Shown: positions 13,240-21,423 of the stretch, one piece after another
Numbering within the stretch: position 1 is the stretch's first letter
Layout of the letters: every line of letters starts with the position of its first letter
Assembly (NCBI GenBank): GCA_029879945.1
Contig: JAOUPJ010000011.1
Coordinates: 1-26,600 of the forward strand
Reading direction: 5' to 3'
DNA: 26,600 nucleotides
DNA from: Gammaproteobacteria bacterium
GTDB lineage: Bacteria > Pseudomonadota > Gammaproteobacteria > S012-40
Position numbers and translations under genes: made by a program
The notes under the pieces: generated by a model
Databases searched by the model: none
What the model was told of the DNA's origin: nothing
The model's input: only the letters and a program-made list of their open reading frames with translations

Positions 13240-14235
13240 TTATGCGGTCTCTTTTTGCTTGTCACGTAACTGGGGTGGCGGCCAATTATCCAGGCGCATC
13301 CCCAAAGACAAGCCTTTAGAGGCCAATACGTCTTTAATTTCGGTCAGTGACTTCTTACCGAGGTTAGGTGTTTTGAGTAGCTCCACCTCAGTTCTTTGGA
13401 TTAAATCACCGATGTAAAAAATATTTTCCGCCTTCAGGCAGTTCGCGGAGCGAACAGTCAGCTCCAGATCGTCTACCGGACGCAGCAAAATAGGATCAAC
13501 CGCAGGCTCTTCTGCCTTAGGTTGCTCTTCACGACTTCCCTTCAGATCGATGAAGTGAGTTAATTGATCTTGAAGGATAGCCGCCGATTTACGGATTGCG
13601 TCTTCAGGATCGATGGTTCCATTGGTTTCCAGATCGATGATCAGCTTATCCAGGTCAGTGCGCTGGTCCACACGGGCGCTGTCTACATTGTAAGACACGC
13701 GTCGAACAGGGCTGAAAGAGGCATCCAATTGTAAACGACCGATGGGTCGATCTTCGTCTGTGGCACGATGCATAGCGGGCTGGTAGCCGCGACCTGTGGC
13801 CACTTTGATGCTCATATTCAACTCACCGGATTTGGTAAGATTGGCAATGACCAAGTCAGGATTGACCACTTCTACATCGTGATCCAAGGTAATATCGCCA
13901 GCAGTAACAGGACCAGGGCCTTTCTTGTTCAAAGACAAGGTGGCTGAATCCTTAGAATGCATGGTGATCGCAACTTCTTTTAAATTAAGAAGTATCTCGA
14001 TAACATCTTCTTGAACGCCTTCAATGGTACTGTATTCATGTAGAACGCCGTCAATTTCCACTTCCACAATGGACGCGCCAGGCATGGAAGATAGCAGAAT
14101 ACGACGTAACGCATTGCCCAGCGTATGACCAAAACCGCGCTCTAATGGCTCCAGTACTACACGTGCTTGAGTATCAGAGACCTTTTGAACGTCAACTAAA
14201 CGTGGTTTAAGCAGCTCTGTTGTGACACCTGACAT
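13240..14235 (-). CDS. rpoA: RNA polymerase alpha subunit
   Basis: A 331-residue subunit (E. coli 329). The N-terminal domain (about 1-230) holds the dimerisation segment LGNALRRILLSS (39-50), which nucleates polymerase assembly. A flexible acidic linker (233-247) leads to the C-terminal domain with DLELTVRSANCLK, in which Arg262 corresponds to E. coli Arg265 that contacts UP elements and activators. KTPNLGKKSLTEI forms the second half of the helix-hairpin-helix. An intact CRP-contact surface is relevant to the CRP-like operators near 1.9 kb. Confidence 0.99.
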   Translation of the reverse strand: MSGVTTELLKPRLVDVQKVSDTQARVVLEPLERGFGHTLGNALRRILLSSMPGASIVEVEIDGVLHEYSTIEGVQEDVIEILLNLKEVAITMHSKDSATLSLNKKGPGPVTAGDITLDHDVEVVNPDLVIANLTKSGELNMSIKVATGRGYQPAMHRATDEDRPIGRLQLDASFSPVRRVSYNVDSARVDQRTDLDKLIIDLETNGTIDPEDAIRKSAAILQDQLTHFIDLKGSREEQPKAEEPAVDPILLRPVDDLELTVRSANCLKAENIFYIGDLIQRTEVELLKTPNLGKKSLTEIKDVLASKGLSLGMRLDNWPPPQLRDKQKETA

Positions 14236-14259
14236 TGAAGACCCTCGCTATAGCTGAGA

Positions 14260-14886
14260 TTACTTGGAATACAATTCTACAATTAGCTGTTCATTGATAT
14301 CGGAAGGTAATTCTGTACGTTCCGGTACACTCTTGAACACACCAGACATTTTACTGGTGTCTACATCTAGCCATTCGGAGAAACCTCTTTGTTGCTGCGA
14401 TTCCAGCGCGGACTTAATTCGTAGCTGGTTTTTGCCTTTTTCAGACACGGCAACGACATCACTCGGTTTAACCTGATAGGAAGGAATGTTTACCTTGACC
14501 CCGTTTACGGTGATGGCGTTGTGACGCACCATCTGACGAGCTTCGCTGCGCGAAGCCCCAAAGCCCATGCGGTAAACCACGTTATCCAAGCGACTCTCTA
14601 GCAATTGGAGCAGGTTTTCACCAGTTGATCCTTTTCGACGATCTGCCGCTTTATAGTAGAGGCGGAAAGGCTTCTCGAGGATGCCGTATATACGACGAAC
14701 TTTTTGCTTTTCTCGCAACTGTACTGCGTAATCAGACAAACGGCCTCTACGCTGGCCATGCTGACCGGGTGGGAAAGGACGCTTTTCAATCGCACAGTTG
14801 CTACCAAAGCACTTTTCGCCTTTCAGAAAAAGCTTAGTGCCTTCTCGACGACACTGGCGGCATTTAGAACCTACATACTTAGCCAA
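14260..14886 (-). CDS. rpsD: 30S ribosomal protein S4, zinc-binding (C+) form
   Basis: A 208-residue primary 16S rRNA-binding protein and, in E. coli, translational repressor of the alpha operon. Conserved blocks are RLSDYAVQLREKQKVRRIYG, ESRLDNVVYRMGFG (S4 RNA-binding domain), NIPSYQVKPSDVV and the end INEQLIVELYSK. The N-terminus has C9-x2-C12-x13-C26-x4-C31 with the insertion KGEKCFGSNC, the same spacing as the zinc-binding S4 of Thermus. E. coli S4 lacks this set, so the protein is of the C+ type, uncommon for the enteric-type gammaproteobacteria I know. Confidence 0.98.
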   Translation of the reverse strand: MAKYVGSKCRQCRREGTKLFLKGEKCFGSNCAIEKRPFPPGQHGQRRGRLSDYAVQLREKQKVRRIYGILEKPFRLYYKAADRRKGSTGENLLQLLESRLDNVVYRMGFGASRSEARQMVRHNAITVNGVKVNIPSYQVKPSDVVAVSEKGKNQLRIKSALESQQQRGFSEWLDVDTSKMSGVFKSVPERTELPSDINEQLIVELYSK

Positions 14887-14900
14887 GTTAGTTTCCCCGC

Positions 14901-15290
14901 TTATACTCTACGTTTCTTAGAAGGACGGCATCCATTGTGTGGAATAGGCGTCACATCAGAAATGTTGGTGATCTTAAACCCTACGGAATTCAAAGCTCGA
15001 ACCGCCGATTCCCGGCCTGGTCCTGGACCTTTAACAAAAACGTCCACATTCTTGACTCCATATTCTTTCGCTGCAGTGGCGGCGCGCTCGGCGGCTACCT
15101 GAGCAGCAAACGGAGTGCTTTTCCGTGAGCCTCTAAAACCAGATCCCCCGGCGGTAGCCCAAGTCAGGGCATTCCCTTGGCGATCGGTAATGGTTACGAT
15201 TGTGTTGTTGAAAGACGCATGAATGTGCGCAACAGCGTCAGACACATTCTTTTTAACTTTCTTACGTGTGCGATTTCCCGCTTTAGCCAT
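14901..15290 (-). CDS. rpsK: 30S ribosomal protein S11
   Basis: A 129-residue platform protein that helps shape the E site and mRNA exit. Identified by AHIHASFNNTIVTITDRQGN, WATAGGSGFRGSRKSTPFAAQ, VKGPGPGRESAVRAL and the end PHNGCRPSKKRRV. The length equals that of E. coli S11. It lies 18 bases after rpsM and 14 before rpsD. Confidence 0.98.
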   Translation of the reverse strand: MAKAGNRTRKKVKKNVSDAVAHIHASFNNTIVTITDRQGNALTWATAGGSGFRGSRKSTPFAAQVAAERAATAAKEYGVKNVDVFVKGPGPGRESAVRALNSVGFKITNISDVTPIPHNGCRPSKKRRV

Positions 15291-15308
15291 AACTAAATCC
15301 TACAAACC

Positions 15309-15665
15309 TTATTTCTTAACCATGCGACGTGGCCCTTTACGGGTACGTGCGTTAGTACGTGTACGTTGACCGCGGCATGGAAGCCCACGACGATGGCGAA
15401 TTCCGCGATAGGATCCAAGATCCATTAATCGCTTGATATTCATTGAAACTTCACGGCGTAGATCGCCTTCTACTTCGAACTTGCCGACTTCTGTGCGCAG
15501 GGTCTCCAACTTATCTTCAGAAAGATCCTTCACTTTGGTTGTTGGATCAATTCCAGAATCAGCGCATATCTTCTTTGCGCGAGTGGACCCAATACCGTAG
15601 ATTGATTGCAATGCAATCACGGTGTGCTTTTGATTTGGTATATTTATACCGGCAATACGCGCCAT
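15309..15665 (-). CDS. rpsM: 30S ribosomal protein S13
   Basis: A 118-residue head protein that contacts the P-site tRNA and bridges to L5. Recognised by MARIAGINIPN, the helix-hairpin-helix IYGIGSTRAKKIC and the basic C-terminal RGIRHRRGLPCRGQRTRTNA run. It is the first gene of the alpha group, 76 bases after rpmJ. A promoter fits in that gap, but the leader it would leave is too short for the full S4-binding pseudoknot known from E. coli. Confidence 0.98.
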   Translation of the reverse strand: MARIAGINIPNQKHTVIALQSIYGIGSTRAKKICADSGIDPTTKVKDLSEDKLETLRTEVGKFEVEGDLRREVSMNIKRLMDLGSYRGIRHRRGLPCRGQRTRTNARTRKGPRRMVKK

Positions 15666-15704
15666 TACACCTTATCTCCTACCATCATAATGCTAAACCG
15701 CCGA

Positions 15705-15733
15705 ATTTTACTTATAGATCAAGGACAATTCAA
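15705..15733 (-). promoter_or_regulatory. Candidate internal promoter for the alpha genes
   Basis: On the minus strand, TTGAAT (15733-15728), exactly 17 bases, then TAAAAT (15710-15705), in the rpmJ-rpsM gap where the E. coli alpha promoter also lies. Predicted start near 15698, about 33 bases before rpsM. Confidence 0.6.
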
Positions 15734-15741
15734 GCCAAAGA

Positions 15742-15855
15742 CTAACCTTGACGTTGTTTATGCTTGGCATCCGAGCAAATTACCCGCACGACACCCTTTC
15801 GCTTGATAATGCGACAATTACGGCACATACACTTAACAGACGCTCTGACTTTCAT
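15742..15855 (-). CDS. rpmJ: 50S ribosomal protein L36
   Basis: A 37-residue gene, short enough to be missed by length cut-offs. The protein begins MKVRASVKCMCRNCRI and ends SDAKHKQRQG. The zinc ligands Cys11, Cys14, Cys27 and His32 are all present, so this is the zinc (C+) form; Cys9 is extra. A GAGG lies seven bases before the ATG at 15855. It sits between secY and rpsM, its standard place, and closes the spc group. Confidence 0.98.
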   Translation of the reverse strand: MKVRASVKCMCRNCRIIKRKGVVRVICSDAKHKQRQG

Positions 15856-15888
15856 AATAAAACCTCAAAAACCTGTATAATCAATAAG

Positions 15889-17250
15889 TTATCTTGTCAC
15901 GCCACTGCGGCCGTGCGACTTCAAATTGGCCTTTTTCAAGAGCCCATCATACTGATGAGACATCAAATGGGCCTGTACCTGTGACAGGAAGTCCATTATC
16001 ACCACGACAACAATCAGCAAAGATGTTCCACCAAAATAGAACGGAACACTCCAGTACAAAATCAAAAATTCCGGCAGCAAACACACCAATGTAATGTAGA
16101 TCGCACCGGCCAGAGTCAACCTGGACATGACTCCGTCTATGTACTTGGCTGTCTGCTCCCCAGGCCTTACTCCAGGGATAAGCGCCCCTGACTTCTTCAG
16201 ATTATCCGCCGTATCTTTTGGATTAAAGACCAGGGCGGTATAGAAAAAGCAGAAAAACACAATGGCCGCAGCATAAAGCATCACGTAAAGAGGCTGTCCA
16301 GGAGCCAAAGTCGCCCCCAAATCCTTAAGCCAGTCCATGCTTTCGCTCGTGCTGCCGAACCACCCGGCTATAGTGGCCGGGAACAAAATGATACTACTGG
16401 CGAATATGGGCGGGATAACACCGGCCATATTGACCTTTAATGGCAAGTGGCTGCTGCCCCCTGCATAAATCTTATTGCCTTGCTGGCGTCTGGCGTAGTT
16501 GACTGTAATACGCCTCTGTCCACGCTCTACAAACACCACTACGGCCGTCACTATCACGATCAGGGCGATCAAGAACAGGATGACAAAAGTACTTAGTTCA
16601 CCTGTCCTGCCTAATTCGAAAGTCCCCTGTATGGCGGCGGGAAGTCCGGCTACAATGCCAGAAAATATGATAATGGATATACCATTACCAATACCGCGCT
16701 CAGTCACCTGTTCTCCCAGCCACATCAGGAACATAGTCCCTGTTACCAGCGTCAGTACCGCAGTCGCCAGGAAGACTGGGCCTGGGTTGATTACAACCGT
16801 TACGTTACCAATACTTTGGCTTTGTAAGGCATAGGCAACACCCATGGATTGAAATGCGGCCAGGGCCAAAGTCAACTGCCTGGTATATTGAGTCAGTTTA
16901 CGTCTACCCGACTCACCTTCTTTCTTAAGCTGCTCCAGCTTGGGCCAAACGGCCGACAGGAGCTGTATTATAATCGAGGCCGATATATAAGGCATCACGC
17001 CCAAGGCGAACACCGACAACCGTCCCAAGGCCCCCCCTGAAAACATGTTGAACATGTCCAGAATGGTGCCCTTCTGCTGCTCAAATAGCTGAGCCAATGC
17101 ACCTGGATCGATACCAGGGACAGGGATGTGCGTCCCTATCCTAAATACGATAATCGCGCCGATAACAAAGAAAATTCTCTGCTTCAGCTCTGAAAGTTTT
17201 CCACTTCCAGCAAGACTATTGGCCAGAGCCGCAGCCTTTTGATTTGCCAT
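15889..17250 (-). CDS. secY: Preprotein translocase channel subunit SecY
   Basis: A 453-residue, ten-helix inner-membrane channel for Sec export and membrane insertion. Visible are the cytoplasmic N-terminus, the first helix from about 25, the plug region after GTHIPVPGIDP, ALGVMPYISASIIIQLL (second helix), GIGNGISIIIFSGIV, the cytoplasmic loop QRRITVNYARRQQGNK used in SecA and ribosome contact, and GVRPGEQTAKYI before the late helices. The rplO stop is two bases from this ATG, with GAGG seven bases before the start, giving tight coupling to rplO. Confidence 0.99.
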   Translation of the reverse strand: MANQKAAALANSLAGSGKLSELKQRIFFVIGAIIVFRIGTHIPVPGIDPGALAQLFEQQKGTILDMFNMFSGGALGRLSVFALGVMPYISASIIIQLLSAVWPKLEQLKKEGESGRRKLTQYTRQLTLALAAFQSMGVAYALQSQSIGNVTVVINPGPVFLATAVLTLVTGTMFLMWLGEQVTERGIGNGISIIIFSGIVAGLPAAIQGTFELGRTGELSTFVILFLIALIVIVTAVVVFVERGQRRITVNYARRQQGNKIYAGGSSHLPLKVNMAGVIPPIFASSIILFPATIAGWFGSTSESMDWLKDLGATLAPGQPLYVMLYAAAIVFFCFFYTALVFNPKDTADNLKKSGALIPGVRPGEQTAKYIDGVMSRLTLAGAIYITLVCLLPEFLILYWSVPFYFGGTSLLIVVVVIMDFLSQVQAHLMSHQYDGLLKKANLKSHGRSGVTR

Positions 17251-17252
17251 CC

Positions 17253-17687
17253 TTAAGCCTCTATTGTTCCACCAGCCGCTTCAATTGCAGCTTTCGCGCC
17301 CGGAGTAACGCCCAATCCCTTTACGGTTACCGCTCTTTCAATCTTTCCAGAGGCGATCACTTTTGCGCGTTTAATGGATGAATTAATAACATTGGCTTTA
17401 CGCAAGCTCTCGATATCACACACGTCGCCGTCTACCTTGGCTAATTCGTTCAAACGAATCTCAGCAGTGATTTTAGCGAGCCGTGAAGTAAATCCAACTT
17501 TTGGCAATCTACGTTGCAAAGGCTGTTGACCACCTTCGAAACCAGCGCGTATGCTGCCACCGGTCCGGGAGGTTTGACCTTTATGGCCACGTCCGCATGT
17601 TTTTCCTAGACCAGATCCGATACCGCGGCCGACTCGCTTGCGGGTGGTACGCGCGCCATCTGATGATTTGATAGAGTTGAGCCGCAT
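17253..17687 (-). CDS. rplO: 50S ribosomal protein L15
   Basis: A 144-residue late-assembly protein, the same length as in E. coli. The extended N-terminus MRLNSIKSSDGARTTRKRVG and the glycine-rich GRGIGSGLGKTCGRGHKGQ reach into 23S rRNA; the globular end has VKGLGVTPGAKAAIEAAGG. It starts one base after the rpmD stop. Confidence 0.98.
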   Translation of the reverse strand: MRLNSIKSSDGARTTRKRVGRGIGSGLGKTCGRGHKGQTSRTGGSIRAGFEGGQQPLQRRLPKVGFTSRLAKITAEIRLNELAKVDGDVCDIESLRKANVINSSIKRAKVIASGKIERAVTVKGLGVTPGAKAAIEAAGGTIEA

Positions 17688-17688
17688 A

Positions 17689-17877
17689 TTACGCTTCCTC
17701 GACTTGTAACAGATAATGCACTCTATTGATCATGCCTCGATTCTCTGGAGTATCGATGACTTCAACAGTGTGATTCATACGACGCAGACCTAAACCCGCG
17801 ACACATGCCTTGTGTGAGGCCAAGCGACCATTGGTGCTCTTGACCAGTTTTACTCTGATTTTCTTCTGATTGCTCAT
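17689..17877 (-). CDS. rpmD: 50S ribosomal protein L30
   Basis: A 62-residue protein with the ferredoxin-like L30 fold: KIRVKLVKSTNGR, CVAGLGLRRMNHTVEV and TPENRGMINRVHYLLQVEE. Slightly longer than the E. coli protein (59). It lies three bases after rpsE and one before rplO. Confidence 0.98.
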   Translation of the reverse strand: MSNQKKIRVKLVKSTNGRLASHKACVAGLGLRRMNHTVEVIDTPENRGMINRVHYLLQVEEA

Positions 17878-17880
17878 AAC

Positions 17881-18393
17881 CTAGTCCAAAATCTCAGCAA
17901 CAGTTTTACCGCGCTTGGAAGCGATGTCTTCGGGAGAATTCATTTCCTTCAATCCCTTGACGGTAGCTCTAACCACATTAATAGGGTTACTTGAACCTAT
18001 GCACTTCGCCAATACGTCGTGAACCCCAACCACTTCGAAAACGGCACGCATGGCACCGCCCGCGATGATTCCAGTACCTTCTGAAGCAGGCTGCATAAAC
18101 ACTTTGGCCGCTCCGTGGTTGGATGTGATGGGGTATTGCAGGGTAGCACCACTCAACTTGACGTCCACCATGCTCTTACGAGCTTGATCCATAGCCTTTT
18201 GGATTGCTACCGGAACTTCTCGAGCCTTACCCGTACCAAAGCCCACTTTGCCTTTTCCGTCACCTACAACAGTAAGTGCGGCGAAACCAAATTGACGACC
18301 CCCTTTTACCACTTTCGCAACACGATTGACTGCGACAAGTTTCTCTAAAAGATCATCACTACTAGGACCAGCTTGAACATCAAAATTTGCCAT
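17881..18393 (-). CDS. rpsE: 30S ribosomal protein S5
   Basis: A 170-residue protein at the mRNA entry channel, important for decoding accuracy. The dsRNA-binding-like domain has NRVAKVVKGGRQFGFAALTVV and GKGKVGFGTGKAREVPVAI; the second domain has AGGAMRAVFEVVGVHDVLAK and SSNPINVVRATVKGL. The loop containing VVKGGRQ is the spectinomycin-contact region and looks wild type. Confidence 0.98.
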   Translation of the reverse strand: MANFDVQAGPSSDDLLEKLVAVNRVAKVVKGGRQFGFAALTVVGDGKGKVGFGTGKAREVPVAIQKAMDQARKSMVDVKLSGATLQYPITSNHGAAKVFMQPASEGTGIIAGGAMRAVFEVVGVHDVLAKCIGSSNPINVVRATVKGLKEMNSPEDIASKRGKTVAEILD

Positions 18394-18405
18394 GAGTTAC
18401 TCTGC

Positions 18406-18762
18406 CTATATCTCTAAACCATTTTCACGCGCCGCATCGGCAAGCGCCTTGATGCGACCATGGTATTTAAAACCAGAACGATCAAACGCAACCTTCTCAA
18501 CGCCTTTCTGTTTAGCCAGGGTAGCGATACGCTTACCCAGCTCTTTGGCCGCATCGACATTACCTGTGTATTTCACAGCACCACGTACGTCTTTCTCAAC
18601 GGTACCTGCACTGCAGATTACGTCTGAACCATTAGGCGCGATAATCTGCGCGTAAAGGTGTCGCGAAGTGCGGAAAACAGTAAGCCGGGTTGCCCCCAGT
18701 TCACGAATCTTTGCTCTAGTCTTTTTTGCACGTCGTATACGTGCACTTTTCTTATCGTTCAT
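18406..18762 (-). CDS. rplR: 50S ribosomal protein L18
   Basis: A 118-residue 5S rRNA-binding protein that forms the central protuberance with L5. Key segments: RRAKKTRAKIRELGATRLTVFRT, HLYAQIIAPNG, and the C-terminal VAFDRSGFKYHGRIKALADAAREN. Length is one residue over E. coli L18. Spacing to rpsE is 12 bases. Confidence 0.98.
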   Translation of the reverse strand: MNDKKSARIRRAKKTRAKIRELGATRLTVFRTSRHLYAQIIAPNGSDVICSAGTVEKDVRGAVKYTGNVDAAKELGKRIATLAKQKGVEKVAFDRSGFKYHGRIKALADAARENGLEI

Positions 18763-18773
18763 CTCGCTAAACC

Positions 18774-19307
18774 TTATTTCTTCTTGGCTTCTTTACGAAC
18801 AACGTGCTCATCAGCATAGCGCACACCTTTCCCTTTATAGGGCTCGGGTGGTCGATACTTACGAATATTTGCGGCCACTTGTCCTACCAACTGCTTATCC
18901 AAACCCCTTACAACAATCTCAGTCTGGCTTGGAGTTTCTACAGTAATCCCTTCGGGCACTGCATAGACTACCGGGTGAGAAAAACCCAATGTCAGATTCA
19001 GATTCTTACCTTGGGCCTGAGCTCTGTATCCAACACCAATTAATTGTAGCTTTCTCTCAAATCCTGCGGACACGCCAGTTACAACGTTATTGACCAACGC
19101 TCTCGCTGTTCCGGCCTGGGCTATTGCACCTTTACTATTATTGCGTGGCGCAAAGGTCAGAACATTATCAGCCTGCTTTGCCTCAACATCGGGGTGAAGA
19201 TTGATCTCCAACGCACCTTTGGGGCCTTTCGCCGCAATTTTTTGGCCTGCGATACTGACCTCAACCCCTTTGGGAAGATCTATCGGCTTTTTGGCAACTC
19301 GTGACAT
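18774..19307 (-). CDS. rplF: 50S ribosomal protein L6
   Basis: A 177-residue protein near the sarcin-ricin and GTPase-centre region. The two L6 repeats are visible, with GPKGALEINLHPDV in the first and the family signature PPEPYKGKGVRYADEHV near the C-terminus; the tail is RKEAKKK. Length equals E. coli L6. It follows rpsH by 15 bases. Confidence 0.98.
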   Translation of the reverse strand: MSRVAKKPIDLPKGVEVSIAGQKIAAKGPKGALEINLHPDVEAKQADNVLTFAPRNNSKGAIAQAGTARALVNNVVTGVSAGFERKLQLIGVGYRAQAQGKNLNLTLGFSHPVVYAVPEGITVETPSQTEIVVRGLDKQLVGQVAANIRKYRPPEPYKGKGVRYADEHVVRKEAKKK

Positions 19308-19322
19308 CTCTAACTACTCCTC

Positions 19323-19718
19323 TTAGGCCACGTAACAGAGAATTTCGCCGCCAACACCAGCTTTGCGAGCCGCTCTGTCTGTCATCACACCGTGCGAGGT
19401 GGAGACGATAGCCACACCCAAACCACCCATCACCTTGGGTAGTTCGTCTTTTGACTTATATATGCGCAAGCCGGGTCGGCTGACACGCTCAATTTTGGCA
19501 ATTACAGGCTTACCCAGATGATATTTGAGCGCCACATTGATTGCCGGCTTTCCGTCCGATTCGTCGTCTCTGAAATCAGTGATATATCCCTCTTCTTTCA
19601 GAACTTGGGCGATAGCCTTTTTTTGCTTAGAAGCTGGTATGGAAACAGTCGCCTTTTCTGCCATTTGGGCATTACGGATTCGAGTCAACATATCAGCGAT
19701 AGTATCTGACATTGCCAT
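19323..19718 (-). CDS. rpsH: 30S ribosomal protein S8
   Basis: A 131-residue primary 16S binder; in E. coli it also represses the spc operon by binding rplE mRNA. Recognised by SDTIADMLTRIRNAQMA, EEGYITDF, ISRPGLRIY-like VSRPGLRIYKSKDELP and the end STSHGVMTDRAARKAGVGGE. The ATG at 19718 has GGAG nine bases upstream; a second ATG two codons in is too far from it. Confidence 0.98.
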   Translation of the reverse strand: MAMSDTIADMLTRIRNAQMAEKATVSIPASKQKKAIAQVLKEEGYITDFRDDESDGKPAINVALKYHLGKPVIAKIERVSRPGLRIYKSKDELPKVMGGLGVAIVSTSHGVMTDRAARKAGVGGEILCYVA

Positions 19719-19732
19719 TTTCTATTTCTCCA

Positions 19733-20038
19733 CTACCAACTTGCCATAACCAGTCCGGGAATATCTCCCTTCATGGCATGTTCACGTAATTTATTTCTTG
19801 ATAGACCGAACTTGCGGTAATAACCGTGAGGACGACCTGTTAACTGGCAACGGTTCCTCAAACGTACCGGACTAGCATTTCTGGGCAGCTTATGGAATCG
19901 ACGAGCCGCTAGTTCGCGTGCTTGCTCGTCCTGATTTTCGTCCATCATAATTCGCTTCAACTCAGTGCGCTTGGCCGCGTATTTTTTTACCGTACGCTGG
20001 CGCTTGAGTTCGCGATTGATCATGCTTTTCTTTGCCAT
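19733..20038 (-). CDS. rpsN: 30S ribosomal protein S14 (long, zinc-free form)
   Basis: A 101-residue 30S head protein, identical in length to E. coli S14. It has MAKKSMINRELKRQ, the LPRNASPVRLRNRCQLTGRP block and the end KGDIPGLVMASW. It contains no CxxC pairs, so it is the zinc-independent C- type, in contrast to the zinc-type S4 and L36 in the same cluster. Confidence 0.98.
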   Translation of the reverse strand: MAKKSMINRELKRQRTVKKYAAKRTELKRIMMDENQDEQARELAARRFHKLPRNASPVRLRNRCQLTGRPHGYYRKFGLSRNKLREHAMKGDIPGLVMASW

Positions 20039-20047
20039 AGGCCACCC

Positions 20048-20587
20048 TTAATTTCGAAATGGGAAGTTGAATGCCGCCAACAAGGCTCGGCCTTCTTCAT
20101 TAGTCTTCGCACTGGTGGTTATCGTGATGTCCATACCACGCAATGCATCAATCTTGTCGTAATCAATTTCCGGGAATATGATCTGCTCTTTAACACCCAT
20201 GCTGTAGTTACCACGTCCATCGAAAGACTTGCCGTTTAGGCCACGGAAATCTCGGATACGCGGGACGGCGACATTGATCAGCCTGTCCAGAAATTCATAC
20301 ATATGAGCGCGCCGCAGTGTCACTTTACAACCTATGGGCCAACCTTCGCGTATTTTAAAACCAGCGATAGATTTGCGCGCCTTGGTAACAATGGGTTGCT
20401 GACCTGAGATCAACTTAAGATCACTCATGGCATGATCCAACACCTTCTTATCGGAAACAGCTTCCCCTACACCCATATTCAAGGTGATTTTTTCAATTCG
20501 AGGGACAGCCATAGGTGTCTTGTAACCGAATTGTTCGGTAAGCGCCTTTACCACATTGTTACGATAATGTTCTTGTAGCCTAGTCAT
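20048..20587 (-). CDS. rplE: 50S ribosomal protein L5
   Basis: A 179-residue 5S rRNA-binding protein that contacts P-site tRNA and S13. Conserved: MTRLQEHYRNNVV, PRIEKITLNMGVGEAV, RKSIAGFKIREGWPIGCKVTLR, and the C-terminal GMDITITTSAKTNEEGRALLAAF. Length equals the E. coli protein. In E. coli its mRNA start region is the S8 target; I did not find a clear copy of that structure by eye. Confidence 0.98.
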   Translation of the reverse strand: MTRLQEHYRNNVVKALTEQFGYKTPMAVPRIEKITLNMGVGEAVSDKKVLDHAMSDLKLISGQQPIVTKARKSIAGFKIREGWPIGCKVTLRRAHMYEFLDRLINVAVPRIRDFRGLNGKSFDGRGNYSMGVKEQIIFPEIDYDKIDALRGMDITITTSAKTNEEGRALLAAFNFPFRN

Positions 20588-20603
20588 TTTCGTCTATACC
20601 CTA

Positions 20604-20915
20604 TTAGTCAACGGTAGAACCGTCGGACTTGAAAACCCGAACCTTGGACCCGTCACTTTTCACTTCAAACCCAACTCGACCGCCTTTACCGGCTTTGGAG
20701 TTGTAAATCATCACATTGGAAATATGGAGTGAAGCTTCTTTCTCGACGATTCCGCCAGCTACACCCATATTCGGATTTGGCTTGGTGTGACGTTTTACCA
20801 AATTAATACCTTGCACATAGACGCGGTCACCGGCAACGCTCAACACATTACCACGCTTACCCTTATCTTTACCTGCGACTATTATTACATCGTCGTCTTT
20901 GCGAATCTTACGCAT
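20604..20915 (-). CDS. rplX: 50S ribosomal protein L24
   Basis: A 103-residue assembly initiator located near the tunnel exit. The KOW motif is VIIVAGKDKGKRGNVLSV at the N-terminus, followed by VKRHTKPNPNMGVAGGIVEKEA and a loop ending in SDGSKVRVFKSDG. It begins 20 bases after rplN. Confidence 0.98.
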   Translation of the reverse strand: MRKIRKDDDVIIVAGKDKGKRGNVLSVAGDRVYVQGINLVKRHTKPNPNMGVAGGIVEKEASLHISNVMIYNSKAGKGGRVGFEVKSDGSKVRVFKSDGSTVD

Positions 20916-20935
20916 GGAACCAAAACCTCAACCGT

Positions 20936-21304
20936 TTATAGCACTTCTGGTGCTAATGAGATGATCTTCATAAAATTTTCTGTACGTAACTCACGGGTTA
21001 CTGGCCCGAATATACGTGTTCCGATAGGTTGCAGCTGATTGTTCAAAAGAACCGCTGCGTTCCCATCAAACCGGATCAAAGATCCGTCTGGACGCCTTAC
21101 ACCTTTACGTGTACGCACCACAACCGCATTGAAAACGTCACCCTTTTTCACTTTACCGCGAGGGATGGCTTCCTTAATGCTGACTTTAATAATGTCCCCA
21201 ATCTCGGCATATCGGCGACGGGAACCCCCAAGCACCTTGATACACATGAGGCGCCGGGCACCGCTGTTGTCAGCCACATCCAACATGGACTGCATCTGAA
21301 TCAT
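20936..21304 (-). CDS. rplN: 50S ribosomal protein L14
   Basis: A 122-residue intersubunit protein, first gene of the spc group. Identified by MIQMQSMLDVADNSGARRLM, GDIIKVSIKEAIPRGKVKKGD, AVVVRTRKGVRRPDGSLIRF and the end RTENFMKIISLAPEVL. It is preceded by a 119-base gap, the longest inside the ribosomal block, which carries a promoter-like sequence. Confidence 0.98.
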   Translation of the reverse strand: MIQMQSMLDVADNSGARRLMCIKVLGGSRRRYAEIGDIIKVSIKEAIPRGKVKKGDVFNAVVVRTRKGVRRPDGSLIRFDGNAAVLLNNQLQPIGTRIFGPVTRELRTENFMKIISLAPEVL

Positions 21305-21347
21305 CGTTATTCTCCGATTCCTTACCCGAACCCATAAAAGGGGCCGG

Positions 21348-21376
21348 ATTTTACCACAAATTCACTCGTTCTATAA
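21348..21376 (-). promoter_or_regulatory. Candidate internal promoter for the spc genes
   Basis: On the minus strand, TTATAG (21376-21371), 17 bases, then TAAAAT (21353-21348) preceded by TG at the extended -10 position. It lies in the 119-base rpsQ-rplN gap, where E. coli also has its spc promoter. Predicted start near 21341. Confidence 0.6.
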
Positions 21377-21423
21377 GCCCCTGAATCAACGCAAAAATCC
21401 GCGCAATTCAGCCTTTAAAATCA

